Shown here: positions 35,618-44,191 of the stretch, in pieces
How the letters are laid out: every line of letters begins with the position of its first letter
Numbering within the stretch: the stretch's first letter is position 1
DNA from: Streptococcus sp. HMSC078D09
GTDB taxonomy: Bacteria; Bacillota; Bacilli; Lactobacillales; Streptococcaceae
NCBI RefSeq assembly: GCF_001813675.1
Contig: NZ_KV813657.1
Location: 1-48,381, forward strand
Length of the DNA: 48,381 nucleotides
Direction of reading: 5' to 3'
Made by a program: the position numbers and the translations under genes
Notes under the pieces: model-generated
What the model was told of the DNA's origin: nothing
Databases searched by the model: none
The model's input: the letters and a program-made list of their open reading frames with translations, nothing else

Positions 35618-35648
35618 TTGGATTCTATTCAAAAATAGGTCTAGACCA

Positions 35649-35677
35649 TTTACAAATGAAAGTGAAAGCGTTATAAT
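35649..35677 (+). promoter_or_regulatory. Promoter of nagA with an overlapping cre-like site
   Basis: TTTACA (35649-35654), a 17-base spacer and TATAAT (35672-35677) form the promoter. TGAAAGCGTTATAA (35663-35676) fits the cre consensus at all but one base and overlaps the -10. CcpA bound there would repress, so catabolite control of amino sugar use is likely. Confidence 0.75.
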
Positions 35678-35727
35678 ATGTATGAATATAAATGGAACAC
35701 AGTTCCTACAATGGAAAGGACGATTTT

Positions 35728-36885
35728 ATGTCTACATATATTAAAGCAGATCAATTTTATTATCCACATGGGGTTCGCCGCGGAGGCTATTTGGAGCTTG
35801 TTGATGGCAAGTTTGGAAAACATGTGGAAAGCTTACCAGAAGGTGCGGATGTGTTGGATTATTCAGGTTACAGTATTGCGCCTGGCCTCGTAGATACCCA
35901 TATTCACGGTTTTGGTGGGGTAGATGTGATGGATAATAATATCGAAGGCACTCTCCATACCATGAGTGAAGGTCTCTTGAGTACAGGGGTTACGAGCTTT
36001 TTGCCTACGACCTTGACTTCCTCTTATGAACAACTTTTGGCAGTAACGGAAAATATCGGTGCACGATACAAAGAAGCAACAGGAGCTAAGATTCGCGGGA
36101 TTTATTTTGAAGGCCCTTATTTTACAGAAAAATACAAGGGAGCTCAAAACCCATCTTATATGAAGGATCCAAGTATGGAAGAATTCCGGGCTTGGCAAAA
36201 AGCTGCCAATGGTCTGTTGAATAAGATTGCTCTTGCTCCTGAGCGTGAAGGGGTAGAAGAATTTGTTCGGACCATTACAGGAGAAGGGGTGACTGTCGCT
36301 CTGGGACACTCCAATGCTACTTTTGAAGAAGCTAAAAAAGCGGTTGATGCAGGTGCGAGTGTCTGGGTACATGCCTACAATGGTATGCGTGGTTTGACGC
36401 ACCGTGAACTCGGTATGGTTGGTGCCATGTATGAGTTGCCTCATACTACAGCAGAGTTGATCTGTGATGGCCATCACGTGGATCCGCTAGCGTGTGATAT
36501 CCTGATGAAACAAAAAGGAAAAGAAAATGTTGCCTTGATTACGGACTGTATGACAGCTGGGGGCTTAGAAGACGGGGACTACATGCTTGGGGAATTCCCG
36601 GTTGTGGTCGCTGAAGGGACGGCTCGCTTGAAATCAACTGGTAATCTAGCTGGCTCAATCTTGAAATTGAAAGATGGATTAAAAAATGTTGTAGAGTGGG
36701 GAATTGCTAACCCTCACGAAGCAGTGATGATGGCCAGCCTCAATCCGGCAAAATCAGTCCATATTGATGATGTTTGTGGTCAAATTCGAGAAGGGTATGA
36801 TGCGGACTTCATCGTGCTTGATCAAAATTTGGATCTGGTTGCGACCTATCTCGATGGGGTCAAACGTTACCAGGCAACTAACTAG
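35728..36885 (+). CDS. nagA: N-acetylglucosamine-6-phosphate deacetylase
   Basis: NagA removes acetyl from GlcNAc-6-phosphate, feeding amino sugars from hosts or cell wall into glycolysis. The 385-residue amidohydrolase has His58-x-His60 in GLVDTHIHGFGG. It also has FEGPYF near residue 130, LGHSNATFEEA near 194, HAYNGMRGLTHRELG near 216 and ITDCMTAGG near 270. The start is the ATG at 35728 after GGAAAGGA. An ATG at 35692 lies in the leader. Confidence 0.95.
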   Translation: MSTYIKADQFYYPHGVRRGGYLELVDGKFGKHVESLPEGADVLDYSGYSIAPGLVDTHIHGFGGVDVMDNNIEGTLHTMSEGLLSTGVTSFLPTTLTSSYEQLLAVTENIGARYKEATGAKIRGIYFEGPYFTEKYKGAQNPSYMKDPSMEEFRAWQKAANGLLNKIALAPEREGVEEFVRTITGEGVTVALGHSNATFEEAKKAVDAGASVWVHAYNGMRGLTHRELGMVGAMYELPHTTAELICDGHHVDPLACDILMKQKGKENVALITDCMTAGGLEDGDYMLGEFPVVVAEGTARLKSTGNLAGSILKLKDGLKNVVEWGIANPHEAVMMASLNPAKSVHIDDVCGQIREGYDADFIVLDQNLDLVATYLDGVKRYQATN

Positions 36886-36907
36886 ATTCAAGAAACGAAG
36901 ATAGAAT

Positions 36908-36942
36908 ACTTCCTCTCTAGGTCATACCTAGAGAGGTTTTTG
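36908..36942 (+). terminator. Terminator after nagA
   Basis: CCTCTCTAGGT and ACCTAGAGAGG form an 11-bp hairpin around CAT, followed by TTTTTG. Confidence 0.92.
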
Positions 36943-36963
36943 TTTACCGATGGTAGTGCAATT

Positions 36964-36992
36964 TTGTGAATGCTGTCTTTTCATGCTATAAT
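36964..36992 (+). promoter_or_regulatory. Promoter of the small membrane protein and reductase
   Basis: TTGTGA (36964-36969), a 17-base spacer and TATAAT (36987-36992) precede the ATG at 37017 by 24 bases. Confidence 0.8.
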
Positions 36993-37016
36993 GGGAATTG
37001 AAATGTGAGGTAGCTT

Positions 37017-37235
37017 ATGAAGGCAATTGATATACGTTTTTTATTGATGGGAATTTTTTTCTTGCTCTATGGGATTGTAAGAAAAAATATCTTTATTGTG
37101 ATCGTTGGTGGGGCATTTTTACTCTATAGTTTTTATAGCAAGAAGATGGAGCCAACCAAGAAGAATATTTTTAAGCCAGAGCTCAAGCTTCGAGGGCCTA
37201 AGAAACCGAAATCGAAGAAAGGAAAGAAAAAATGA
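37017..37235 (+). CDS. Small two-helix membrane protein, unknown function
   Basis: The 72-residue product has two hydrophobic helices (about residues 6-21 and 25-41) and a very basic C-terminal tail (KPKSKKGKKK), which suggests an inside tail. I do not recognise a family. GTGAGGTAG is a possible ribosome site. The gene has its own good promoter and overlaps the start of the reductase gene by four bases (ATGA), so they are one unit. Confidence 0.8.
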   Translation: MKAIDIRFLLMGIFFLLYGIVRKNIFIVIVGGAFLLYSFYSKKMEPTKKNIFKPELKLRGPKKPKSKKGKKK

Positions 37236-38074
37236 ACAATTATCGTTTGAATAATGGGGTGGAGATTCCTGTATTGGGATTTGGAACCTGGAAAGCAGCG
37301 GATGGAGAAGAAGCCTATCAAGCTGTCTTAGCTGCTTTAAAAGCAGGTTATCGCCATATCGATACAGCTGCGATTTATCAAAATGAAGAGAGTGTGGGTC
37401 GGGCCATTAAAGACAGTGGTCTTGCGCGTGAAGACCTGTTTATTACCACCAAACTTTGGAATACTCACCACACTTATGAAGACGCTCAAGCTGCTTTGGA
37501 AGAGTCTCTTGAAAAACTAGGCTTGGACTATGTAGATCTTTATTTGATTCATTGGCCAAATCCAAAACCTCTTCGAGAAAATGATGCTTGGAAACAACGC
37601 AATGCTGAGGTTTGGCGGGCAATGGAAGATATGCTAGCTGCTGGCAAGGTTCGAGCTATTGGTATTAGCAATTTTCTGCCTCATCATTTGGAAGCCCTCC
37701 TTGAAACAGCTCGGGTCATTCCGGCTGTGAACCAAATTCGTCTAGCACCTGGGGTTTACCAAAGCGAAGCCATCGCAGCGAGTCGCAAGCATGGCATTTT
37801 ACTAGAGGCTTGGGGACCTTTTGGCCAAGGAGAATTGTTCCAAAATGAACAAGTAAAAGAAATGGCTACTAAATATGGAAAGACCGTCGCCCAACTAGCC
37901 CTGGCTTGGAGTTTACAAGAAGGTTTCCTTCCATTGCCCAAATCGGTTACGCCTGAGCGGATTGCGAGTAATTTAAATTGCTTTGATTTTGAATTGACGG
38001 CAGATGATATGGAACTCCTTCGCCATCTTCCGGTTGAAGCAGGTGCACCAGATCCGGACAACAAAGATTTTTAA
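37232..38074 (+). CDS. Aldo/keto reductase
   Basis: The 280-residue TIM-barrel NADPH-dependent reductase has the tetrad Asp44, Tyr49 (HIDTAAIYQNE), Lys74 (TTKLWN) and His107 (LIHWPNPK). The NADP-binding region PLPKSVTPERIASNLNCFDFELT near the C-terminus is typical. It resembles 2,5-didehydrogluconate reductase-like enzymes used against aldehydes; the substrate is not certain. AAAGGAAAG precedes the ATG within the end of the small membrane gene. Confidence 0.92.
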   Translation: MNNYRLNNGVEIPVLGFGTWKAADGEEAYQAVLAALKAGYRHIDTAAIYQNEESVGRAIKDSGLAREDLFITTKLWNTHHTYEDAQAALEESLEKLGLDYVDLYLIHWPNPKPLRENDAWKQRNAEVWRAMEDMLAAGKVRAIGISNFLPHHLEALLETARVIPAVNQIRLAPGVYQSEAIAASRKHGILLEAWGPFGQGELFQNEQVKEMATKYGKTVAQLALAWSLQEGFLPLPKSVTPERIASNLNCFDFELTADDMELLRHLPVEAGAPDPDNKDF

Positions 38075-38097
38075 GAGAGAATTTCTATTTATTAATG

Positions 38098-38130
38098 AAA
38101 ACCGAGGACAGTTTCGTTCTCGGTTTTTAA
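38098..38130 (+). terminator. Terminator after the aldo/keto reductase
   Basis: AAAACCGAG and CTCGGTTTTT form a hairpin with a partly paired inner part (GACAGTTTCGTT). Confidence 0.85.
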
Positions 38131-38252
38131 GATCCTTTCAATGATTAAATAATTTTAAAAATCCAATAAAAACAGATGTTCTATAATACTTTCCCATACT
38201 AATTTACATTTTTCCGAACGAAAATAAATTAATAGTTAGTAATATTCGTAAA

Positions 38253-38269
38253 TGTTACATTTGTGTTAC
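38253..38269 (+). promoter_or_regulatory. VicR/WalR box before the subtilase gene
   Basis: TGTTACATTTGTGTTAC is a perfect match to the known WalR/VicR motif TGTWAH-N5-TGTWAH (two direct hexamers, 11 bp apart). It ends 38 bases before the -10. VicR (WalR) controls wall and surface genes in streptococci, so it may activate this secreted protease gene. Confidence 0.7.
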
Positions 38270-38307
38270 ATTTTGTTTTTTGAATGAATTTTCAGATAAT
38301 TTTGCGT

Positions 38308-38313
38308 TATAAT
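38308..38313 (+). promoter_or_regulatory. -10 box of the subtilase gene
   Basis: TATAAT lies 30 bases before the ATG, and AAGGGGAG is the ribosome site. No good -35 is seen at 17 bases, which fits a promoter that needs an activator. Confidence 0.6.
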
Positions 38314-38343
38314 AGTTACTATTAAAATAAAAGGGGAGTTTCT

Positions 38344-41300
38344 ATGAATAGACAAGAACGTTTTTCATTAAGAAAATACAAATTTGGTGTAGCCTCAGTT
38401 TTATTAGGGGCTGTTTTGGTATTTGGATCTGCACAAGCGAGTGCAGAAGAACAAGCGGCCAGCCAAACGAGTGCTGGAACACAGCTTGTAGCCACTACTC
38501 AACAGGCACCTGCTGAAGAAGAGCATTCACAAGCAACAGAAGCAAGTACAGCAGTTGCTAGTGAGAAAGTAGAAGTTGCAAAAGAAGCAACAGTTGCTGA
38601 AAAGACAACGAATGCAACAGAAGCAGCTCTTGTTGAAAAAACAGAAGCTCCGAAAGAGGCAGCTACTGTTCCAGAAACAAAACCGGAAGTAGCGGAAAAA
38701 CCTGTAGAAAAAGCAGCAGAAGTGGCTACTGCGACAAGTTCTGAAACAACGAATCGCCATGAGGCAGCTGAAAAACCTCAAAGCATCGAAAGTGACGAAA
38801 TTATTACTGTTCCCCAAACCTGGAAGCAAGGCTATAAAGGGGAAGGGATGGTTGTCGCCGTCATCGACTCTGGCTTGGATGTGAACCACGAGGTTCTTCG
38901 GATTACCGATCCTTCAAAAGCTAAGTTTAAAAACCAAGAAGAAATCGAAGCTGCTAAGAAAGCGGCAGGAATCGATTATGGTAAATGGTACAACGACAAG
39001 GTTGTCTACGCTTATGACTACTTTGATGGGACCGACAATATCAAAGAGGCCGAAAGAGATTCTCATGGGATGCACGTTACAGGGATTGCAACAGGGAATC
39101 CTGATAAAGAAGCAGGAAACGGAGAAAAGATTTATGGTGTAGCACCAGAAGCGCAAGTTATGTTTATGCGTGTCTTTTCAGATCGTCAAAAAACAACGGG
39201 TTCTGCTCTTTATGTAAAAGCAATTGATGATGCTGTAGCTCTTGGTGCAGATACCATCAATATGAGTCTTGGATCTTCTACTGGTTCTACGGTCAATGCA
39301 GGTTCAGATATCATTGACGCCATCAAACGGGCGCGTGCTAAAGGTGTATCTGTCCTAATCTCTGCAGGAAATAGCAATACTTTTGGGAATGGCTATTCAA
39401 GACCAGCTGCAGAAAATCCAGATTACGGCTTGGTCGGAAACCCATCAACGGTAGAGGACTCCATTTCTGTTGCTTCAATCAATAATAAAATCATTACCAC
39501 AGAGGTTTTCGAAGTCAAAGGTTTGGAAGGTAATGCAGAAGTAGATAACGGGAAGTTTGACTACAGTAAATCTGCAACAGATACAGACTTTGAAAAAGGT
39601 AAAGAATATGAGTATGTATCAGTTGGTCTTGGGAAAGAAGATGATTTCAAAGATCTAGATCTTACCGGTAAATTGGCGCTTATCCAACGCGGGGAAATTC
39701 CATTCTCAGAAAAGATTGCCAATGCCCTCCATCATGGTGCAGTAGGGGCCATGGTTTACAATAATGTAGAAGGATCTAATCTTGGAATGGCAATTGATGG
39801 AGATGCTAAGAAAATTCCATCTGTCTTCATTTCAAAACGCTATGGGGAAGCTCTTAAAGCTGGATCTTACAAAGTTGTCTTTAACAATACCATGGCTAAC
39901 CGTCCATCTCCAGAAGCAGACCAATTGTCTGATTTCTCAAGCTGGGGTGTGACAACAGATGGTCAGTTGAAACCAGATGTCACAGCACCTGGTGGGAATA
40001 TCTTCTCTTCTTTGAATGACAATACCTACGGGGATATGAGTGGTACTAGTATGGCCTCACCTCACGTAGCAGGTGTTGCAGCCTTGGTTAAAGAATACCT
40101 TGTGAAGAACCATCCAGAATTGACTCCTGAACAAGTTTCTGCAACTGTCAAAGCCTTGATTATGTCTACAGCTAAACCACATGTTGACAAAGAAACCGGT
40201 GTCTATACTTCTCCACGTCAACAAGGTGCAGGGGTTGTCGATACAGCAGCAGCGGTTTCAACAGACTTGTATGTAACTGGTGAAAACAACTATCCAAGTG
40301 TCACTCTTGGAAATGTTGGAGATAGCTTTACCTTTGATGTGACGGTTCACAATATTTCAGATACCGATCGTACCTTGAAAATGTTGGTGAATACTGATAC
40401 AGATGAAGTAAAAGATGGAAAATTTACCCTACGTCCACGTAAATTAACAGAAACTACTTGGCCTGAAGTAACTGTGAAAGCGCACAGCTCTGAAACGGTA
40501 ACGGTTAAAGTTGATACAAGTAAATTCACAGAAGAATTGAGCAAAGAAATGCCAAATGGCTATTTCCTTGAAGGATTTGTTCGTTTTGTAGATCCAGCAG
40601 ATGATGGGGATGTGGTTAGCTTGCCATTTATGGGATTCAAGGGAGAATTCCAAAACCTTCCAGCAGTTGAAAAACCAATCTATGATTTGGTTCGCGAAGG
40701 AAAAGATGGCTTCTACTATCATGTTCCAAAAGATTTGAATATCTCCTCTAGTGCCAATGTTTCTGCCCTCGTCACCCTTCAAAATGACCTTCTCCTCACA
40801 CAAGGAAAACGAGATGGACGTCGCATTACAGTCCTTGGTATTGAAGAAAATGCAGAAGGAACTCACTCTCTTCAACTAGATGAGAATGGAAATGTTCGCA
40901 TTGCCATTTCACCAAATGAAGATGGAAATAAAGACCTGGTCGAATACAAGACAGTTGCTCTTCGGAATATTGAAAATCTTCGTGCAACCGTCTACGCAGC
41001 AAGTGATACGGAACATAAAAATCCACTGTGGGAAGGAACTCCATCTGACCATCGTAAGAACTTCTTCAACGGTGATCAAAAGAACCCACGTAGCTACACG
41101 TTAGATAATACTGCTTGGAATGGTACCGATGCAAATGGGAAAGCAGTAGCAGATGGTGTATATGATTATGTCATTCGTTACACACCAATGGTTCCTGGAG
41201 CTGAGGAGCAGTCAACGACCTTCAAGGTTCAAGTCGATACTCAAAAACCAGTGATCACATCTGGATATATCCGTTTCAAAGATGGGGCTCAACAGTTTGT

Positions 41301-42762
41301 AGCACGTAAAGCCAAAGATGTTGGCGATGGTGGTATCTTAACTGAAAAACTCGTCTACGTGACTCCATTCGATGATCAGGGGACAATGGTCCAAACCAGT
41401 GAAGATAAGAATGGTACACGTGTGCTTGAAAATTATCATGTGATCAAGGCCAATGCAGATGGTAGCTTCGATCTTCCTGAAAACATCGATAAGAAGAATA
41501 TCTACTACTATGTAGAAGACTTTGCGGGGAACGTAGATTATGTTTCACTAGCTGATTTAGTTCGGGATCAAAATAGTGGTCGGGTTCAAATTGCAGTTCG
41601 TGACGCTAAAACCAACAAAGATTTGGATACTATGTATGTTTACCGAATCAAAGATAGCAACGGCCAATACGTGTCAGTTGATAAGACAAAAGATATTAAC
41701 TTCTTGAACTTTGGTCATTATACTGCAGAAATCTTTACGTATGATCGTACAGAAGTGAAATTTGTCAGCAGCTTGACACAAGAATTTGATTTGACAGAGG
41801 ATAATAGTTTCCAAACGATTGCTTTTCTTGCCAATACTTTAGAATATGCACCAGTTAGCATCAGCTTTGATCAACCGGTTTCAAAAGCAGCTACGATCGT
41901 ATTAAAAGGGGCAGATGGTGAAAACTTTGTCTTGCCTGCTGAAAAATATGGTAAAAATGGCTTTGGTAAATCTGTAGCAACTGGTCAATATACCTTGATT
42001 GCAACTCTTCCTACAGGCTATGAACTAGCTGAGGAAGCGCCAGTGATCTCAGTTGTCGCAGGGCGCAACAACAATTATCGTATTGGAGTGATCTCAAAAG
42101 TGGATCTCTTAGCTGCTTTGAACAAGCAAGCAGATGTTACAAAGACAGCGCAATACTTCAATGCCAGTGCGGATAAGAAGGAAGCCTATGATCAAGCCTT
42201 GCAAGCTGCCCAAGCAGCCTTGACCAACAAGGTTAGTCAAGAGCAAGTCAACCAAGCTCTAGCTAGTCTTGAAGCTGCCAGCCAAGCTTTGGATGGGAAA
42301 GATTCAAACGTTGCGGCCTTGAAAGAAGCCATGCAGGCTTACGATGCTACGACTAAAACTGGTCGTTATGCCAATGCCAAAGAAAAAGTACGTCGCGACT
42401 ACGATCGTGCTTTCCAAACAGTTGCCTTGCTTGCAGTTGATCCAACTGTGAAACAAGAACAAATCAATCAAGCACTTGCTGAGCTTAGCCGTGCGGAAGG
42501 AAAATTAAACGGGAAAGCAACTGATTTTTCAAGCCTTGAAAAATACATCAAGGAAGAATTGAAGTTCCAAGAAAAGAATGCGAAATTCATCTATGCTGGA
42601 AATGAAGAAAAAGAAGCTTACCTAGCAGCCTTCAAGGATGCACAAACCATCCTTTCAAATCCAGGAGCAAGCCAACAAGATGTGAAAGATGCTTTGACAG
42701 CCTTGAAAAATGCCAAGAAAAAACTCCATGGTAAAAAACCAAAAGCTGCAAGACGTCCATAA
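38344..42762 (+). CDS. YSIRK-type secreted subtilisin-like serine protease
   Basis: The 1472-residue protein is a cell-envelope subtilase of the C5a peptidase/PrtA kind. A YSIRK-like signal (FSLRKYKFGVASVLLG, cut near AQASA) precedes a repetitive Ala/Glu/Thr/Lys region (about 35-150). The S8 domain has Asp175, His241 (SHGMHV), Asn343 (SAGN) and Ser569 (GTSMASPHVAG), with a PA-type insert before Ser. Fn3-like parts follow, then three FIVAR-type helical repeats (from about residue 1257). The C-terminus ends KKLHGKKPKAARRP with no LPXTG motif, so sortase anchoring is not expected. It may bind the wall by charge. Substrate unknown. Confidence 0.9.
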   Translation: MNRQERFSLRKYKFGVASVLLGAVLVFGSAQASAEEQAASQTSAGTQLVATTQQAPAEEEHSQATEASTAVASEKVEVAKEATVAEKTTNATEAALVEKTEAPKEAATVPETKPEVAEKPVEKAAEVATATSSETTNRHEAAEKPQSIESDEIITVPQTWKQGYKGEGMVVAVIDSGLDVNHEVLRITDPSKAKFKNQEEIEAAKKAAGIDYGKWYNDKVVYAYDYFDGTDNIKEAERDSHGMHVTGIATGNPDKEAGNGEKIYGVAPEAQVMFMRVFSDRQKTTGSALYVKAIDDAVALGADTINMSLGSSTGSTVNAGSDIIDAIKRARAKGVSVLISAGNSNTFGNGYSRPAAENPDYGLVGNPSTVEDSISVASINNKIITTEVFEVKGLEGNAEVDNGKFDYSKSATDTDFEKGKEYEYVSVGLGKEDDFKDLDLTGKLALIQRGEIPFSEKIANALHHGAVGAMVYNNVEGSNLGMAIDGDAKKIPSVFISKRYGEALKAGSYKVVFNNTMANRPSPEADQLSDFSSWGVTTDGQLKPDVTAPGGNIFSSLNDNTYGDMSGTSMASPHVAGVAALVKEYLVKNHPELTPEQVSATVKALIMSTAKPHVDKETGVYTSPRQQGAGVVDTAAAVSTDLYVTGENNYPSVTLGNVGDSFTFDVTVHNISDTDRTLKMLVNTDTDEVKDGKFTLRPRKLTETTWPEVTVKAHSSETVTVKVDTSKFTEELSKEMPNGYFLEGFVRFVDPADDGDVVSLPFMGFKGEFQNLPAVEKPIYDLVREGKDGFYYHVPKDLNISSSANVSALVTLQNDLLLTQGKRDGRRITVLGIEENAEGTHSLQLDENGNVRIAISPNEDGNKDLVEYKTVALRNIENLRATVYAASDTEHKNPLWEGTPSDHRKNFFNGDQKNPRSYTLDNTAWNGTDANGKAVADGVYDYVIRYTPMVPGAEEQSTTFKVQVDTQKPVITSGYIRFKDGAQQFVARKAKDVGDGGILTEKLVYVTPFDDQGTMVQTSEDKNGTRVLENYHVIKANADGSFDLPENIDKKNIYYYVEDFAGNVDYVSLADLVRDQNSGRVQIAVRDAKTNKDLDTMYVYRIKDSNGQYVSVDKTKDINFLNFGHYTAEIFTYDRTEVKFVSSLTQEFDLTEDNSFQTIAFLANTLEYAPVSISFDQPVSKAATIVLKGADGENFVLPAEKYGKNGFGKSVATGQYTLIATLPTGYELAEEAPVISVVAGRNNNYRIGVISKVDLLAALNKQADVTKTAQYFNASADKKEAYDQALQAAQAALTNKVSQEQVNQALASLEAASQALDGKDSNVAALKEAMQAYDATTKTGRYANAKEKVRRDYDRAFQTVALLAVDPTVKQEQINQALAELSRAEGKLNGKATDFSSLEKYIKEELKFQEKNAKFIYAGNEEKEAYLAAFKDAQTILSNPGASQQDVKDALTALKNAKKKLHGKKPKAARRP

Positions 42763-42786
42763 GAAAAACATTATTGTTTGTTAGCC

Positions 42787-42830
42787 TAAAATCCGTATGA
42801 AACGATTGTTTCATGCGGATTTTAATTTAC
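42787..42830 (+). terminator. Terminator after the subtilase gene
   Basis: AAAATCCGTATGAAAC and GTTTCATGCGGATTTT form a long hairpin around GATT with one wobble pair, followed by AATTT. The -35 of the glyQ promoter begins at its end (42826). Confidence 0.88.
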
Positions 42831-42854
42831 AAGTCACTAAAAATCTGCTATAAT
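42826..42854 (+). promoter_or_regulatory. Promoter of glyQS
   Basis: TTTACA (42826-42831), a 17-base spacer and TATAAT (42849-42854) precede the T-box leader. Confidence 0.85.
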
Positions 42855-42860
42855 ACTAGT

Positions 42861-43056
42861 CAAGAAAGAAGGGCTTACGGCGTTTTTCTAGCGAGCTTGG
42901 GATAGTGAGAGCCAAGTAGAGCAAAGTAAGCAAGTGGCGCTTTCTCTCAGTAAAAAGCTGAGTAAAGTAAGATAAAATGAAGTAATAAATTAGGGTGGAA
43001 CCGCGTTTCTGACGCCCCTAGGTCACAGACTTAGGAGCGAAGACACGGTTCTTTTT
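42861..43056 (+). promoter_or_regulatory. T-box riboswitch (glycine) of glyQS
   Basis: Stem I is built by GAAAG/CTTTC and GGCTTAC/GTAAGC. The bulge between them holds GGC at 42936-42938, a glycine specifier codon. The T-box core AGGGTGGAACCGCG is at 42992-43005. The terminator stem GAACCG (42998-43003) / CGGTTC (43046-43051) ends in TTTTT. Uncharged tRNA-Gly would favour the antiterminator. It is a complete glyQS-type T-box, but an inserted segment lies between it and glyQ. Confidence 0.9.
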
Positions 43057-43273
43057 GTATCCTGAGTCACAAGAAACTTTATGAAAAAGGAGTATGCAAT
43101 GTCTAAAAAACTAACCTTTCACTGCGTTAGTGGCAGAGACCTCCATACAGTCGGACTGCCCCACGCTCAGCACTAGGGTGCCTGAGCTAAACGCAGTACT
43201 AACTCGTCTTGCCTCGTATGATCGACGAGGCAGACTCGTGTCGCAAGAAATCATTTAAATCAAGGAGTATTTA
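43057..43273 (+). other. Duplicated glyQ start with an inserted hairpin-rich segment
   Basis: A first ribosome site and start (AAAAAGGAG, ATG 43099) read MSKKLTF, then leave the glyQ sequence and stop at 43174-43176 after 25 codons. About 120 bases follow with clear hairpins: ACTGCGT (43121-43127) with ACGCAGT (43191-43197), GCTCAG/CTGAGC inside it, and TGCCTCGT/ACGAGGCA. Then comes a second ribosome site and the true glyQ start (43274) with the same MSKKLTF but different codons. The 5' copy looks like a left-over glyQ start. The middle is of unknown origin. Confidence 0.75.
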
Positions 43274-44191
43274 ATGTCTAAGAAATTAACATTTCAAGAA
43301 ATTATTTTGACTTTGCAACAATACTGGAATGACCAGGGTTGTATGCTCATGCAGGCTTATGATAATGAAAAAGGTGCGGGAACAATGAGTCCATATACTT
43401 TCCTCCGTGCCATTGGTCCTGAGCCATGGAATGCGGCTTATGTAGAGCCATCTCGTCGTCCAGCGGACGGTCGTTACGGGGAAAACCCAAACCGTCTTTA
43501 CCAACACCACCAATTCCAAGTGGTCATGAAACCATCACCATCAAACATCCAAGAACTCTACCTTGAGTCATTGGAAAAATTGGGGATCAATCCTTTGGAG
43601 CACGATATCCGTTTCGTTGAAGATAACTGGGAAAACCCATCGACTGGTTCAGCTGGTCTAGGTTGGGAAGTTTGGCTTGACGGTATGGAAATCACTCAGT
43701 TCACCTACTTCCAACAAGTTGGTGGATTGGCAACTGGTCCGGTAACTTCTGAGGTCACTTACGGATTGGAACGTTTGGCTTCTTACATCCAAGAAGTCGA
43801 TTCTGTTTACGATATTGAGTGGGCTCCAGGCGTTAAATACGGAGAAATCTTCCTTCAACCAGAATATGAACACTCAAAATACAGCTTTGAAGTTTCTGAC
43901 CAAGATATGCTTCTTGAAAACTTCGAAAAATTTGAAAAAGAAGCAGGACGTGCTTTGGAATTGGGCCTTGTTCACCCAGCCTATGACTACGTTTTGAAAT
44001 GTTCACACACCTTCAACTTGCTTGATGCACGTGGAGCTGTATCCGTTACAGAACGTGCCGGCTATATTGCCCGCATCCGTAACTTGGCTCGTGTCGTAGC
44101 CAAAACCTTCGTCGCAGAACGTAAAAAACTTGGTTACCCACTTCTCGACGAAGCCACACGCGCAAAACTCCTAGCAGAAGAGGAAGAATAA
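43274..44191 (+). CDS. glyQ: Glycyl-tRNA synthetase alpha subunit
   Basis: GlyQ is the catalytic subunit of the alpha2beta2 glycyl-tRNA synthetase. The 305-residue protein starts [23 protein letters not shown] and has the class II motifs near [26 protein letters not shown] and [32 protein letters not shown]. The AAGGAG at 43262-43267 is well placed for the ATG at 43274. Its first seven codons also occur, in other codons, at 43099. glyS follows after a long gap. Confidence 0.96.
   Translation: MSKKLTFQEIILTLQQYWNDQGCMLMQAYDNEKGAGTMSPYTFLRAIGPEPWNAAYVEPSRRPADGRYGENPNRLYQHHQFQVVMKPSPSNIQELYLESLEKLGINPLEHDIRFVEDNWENPSTGSAGLGWEVWLDGMEITQFTYFQQVGGLATGPVTSEVTYGLERLASYIQEVDSVYDIEWAPGVKYGEIFLQPEYEHSKYSFEVSDQDMLLENFEKFEKEAGRALELGLVHPAYDYVLKCSHTFNLLDARGAVSVTERAGYIARIRNLARVVAKTFVAERKKLGYPLLDEATRAKLLAEEEE

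Noticed and set aside
40444..41044. Minus-strand frames within the subtilase gene
   Set aside because: Shadows of a clear 1472-residue reading frame with full catalytic triad.
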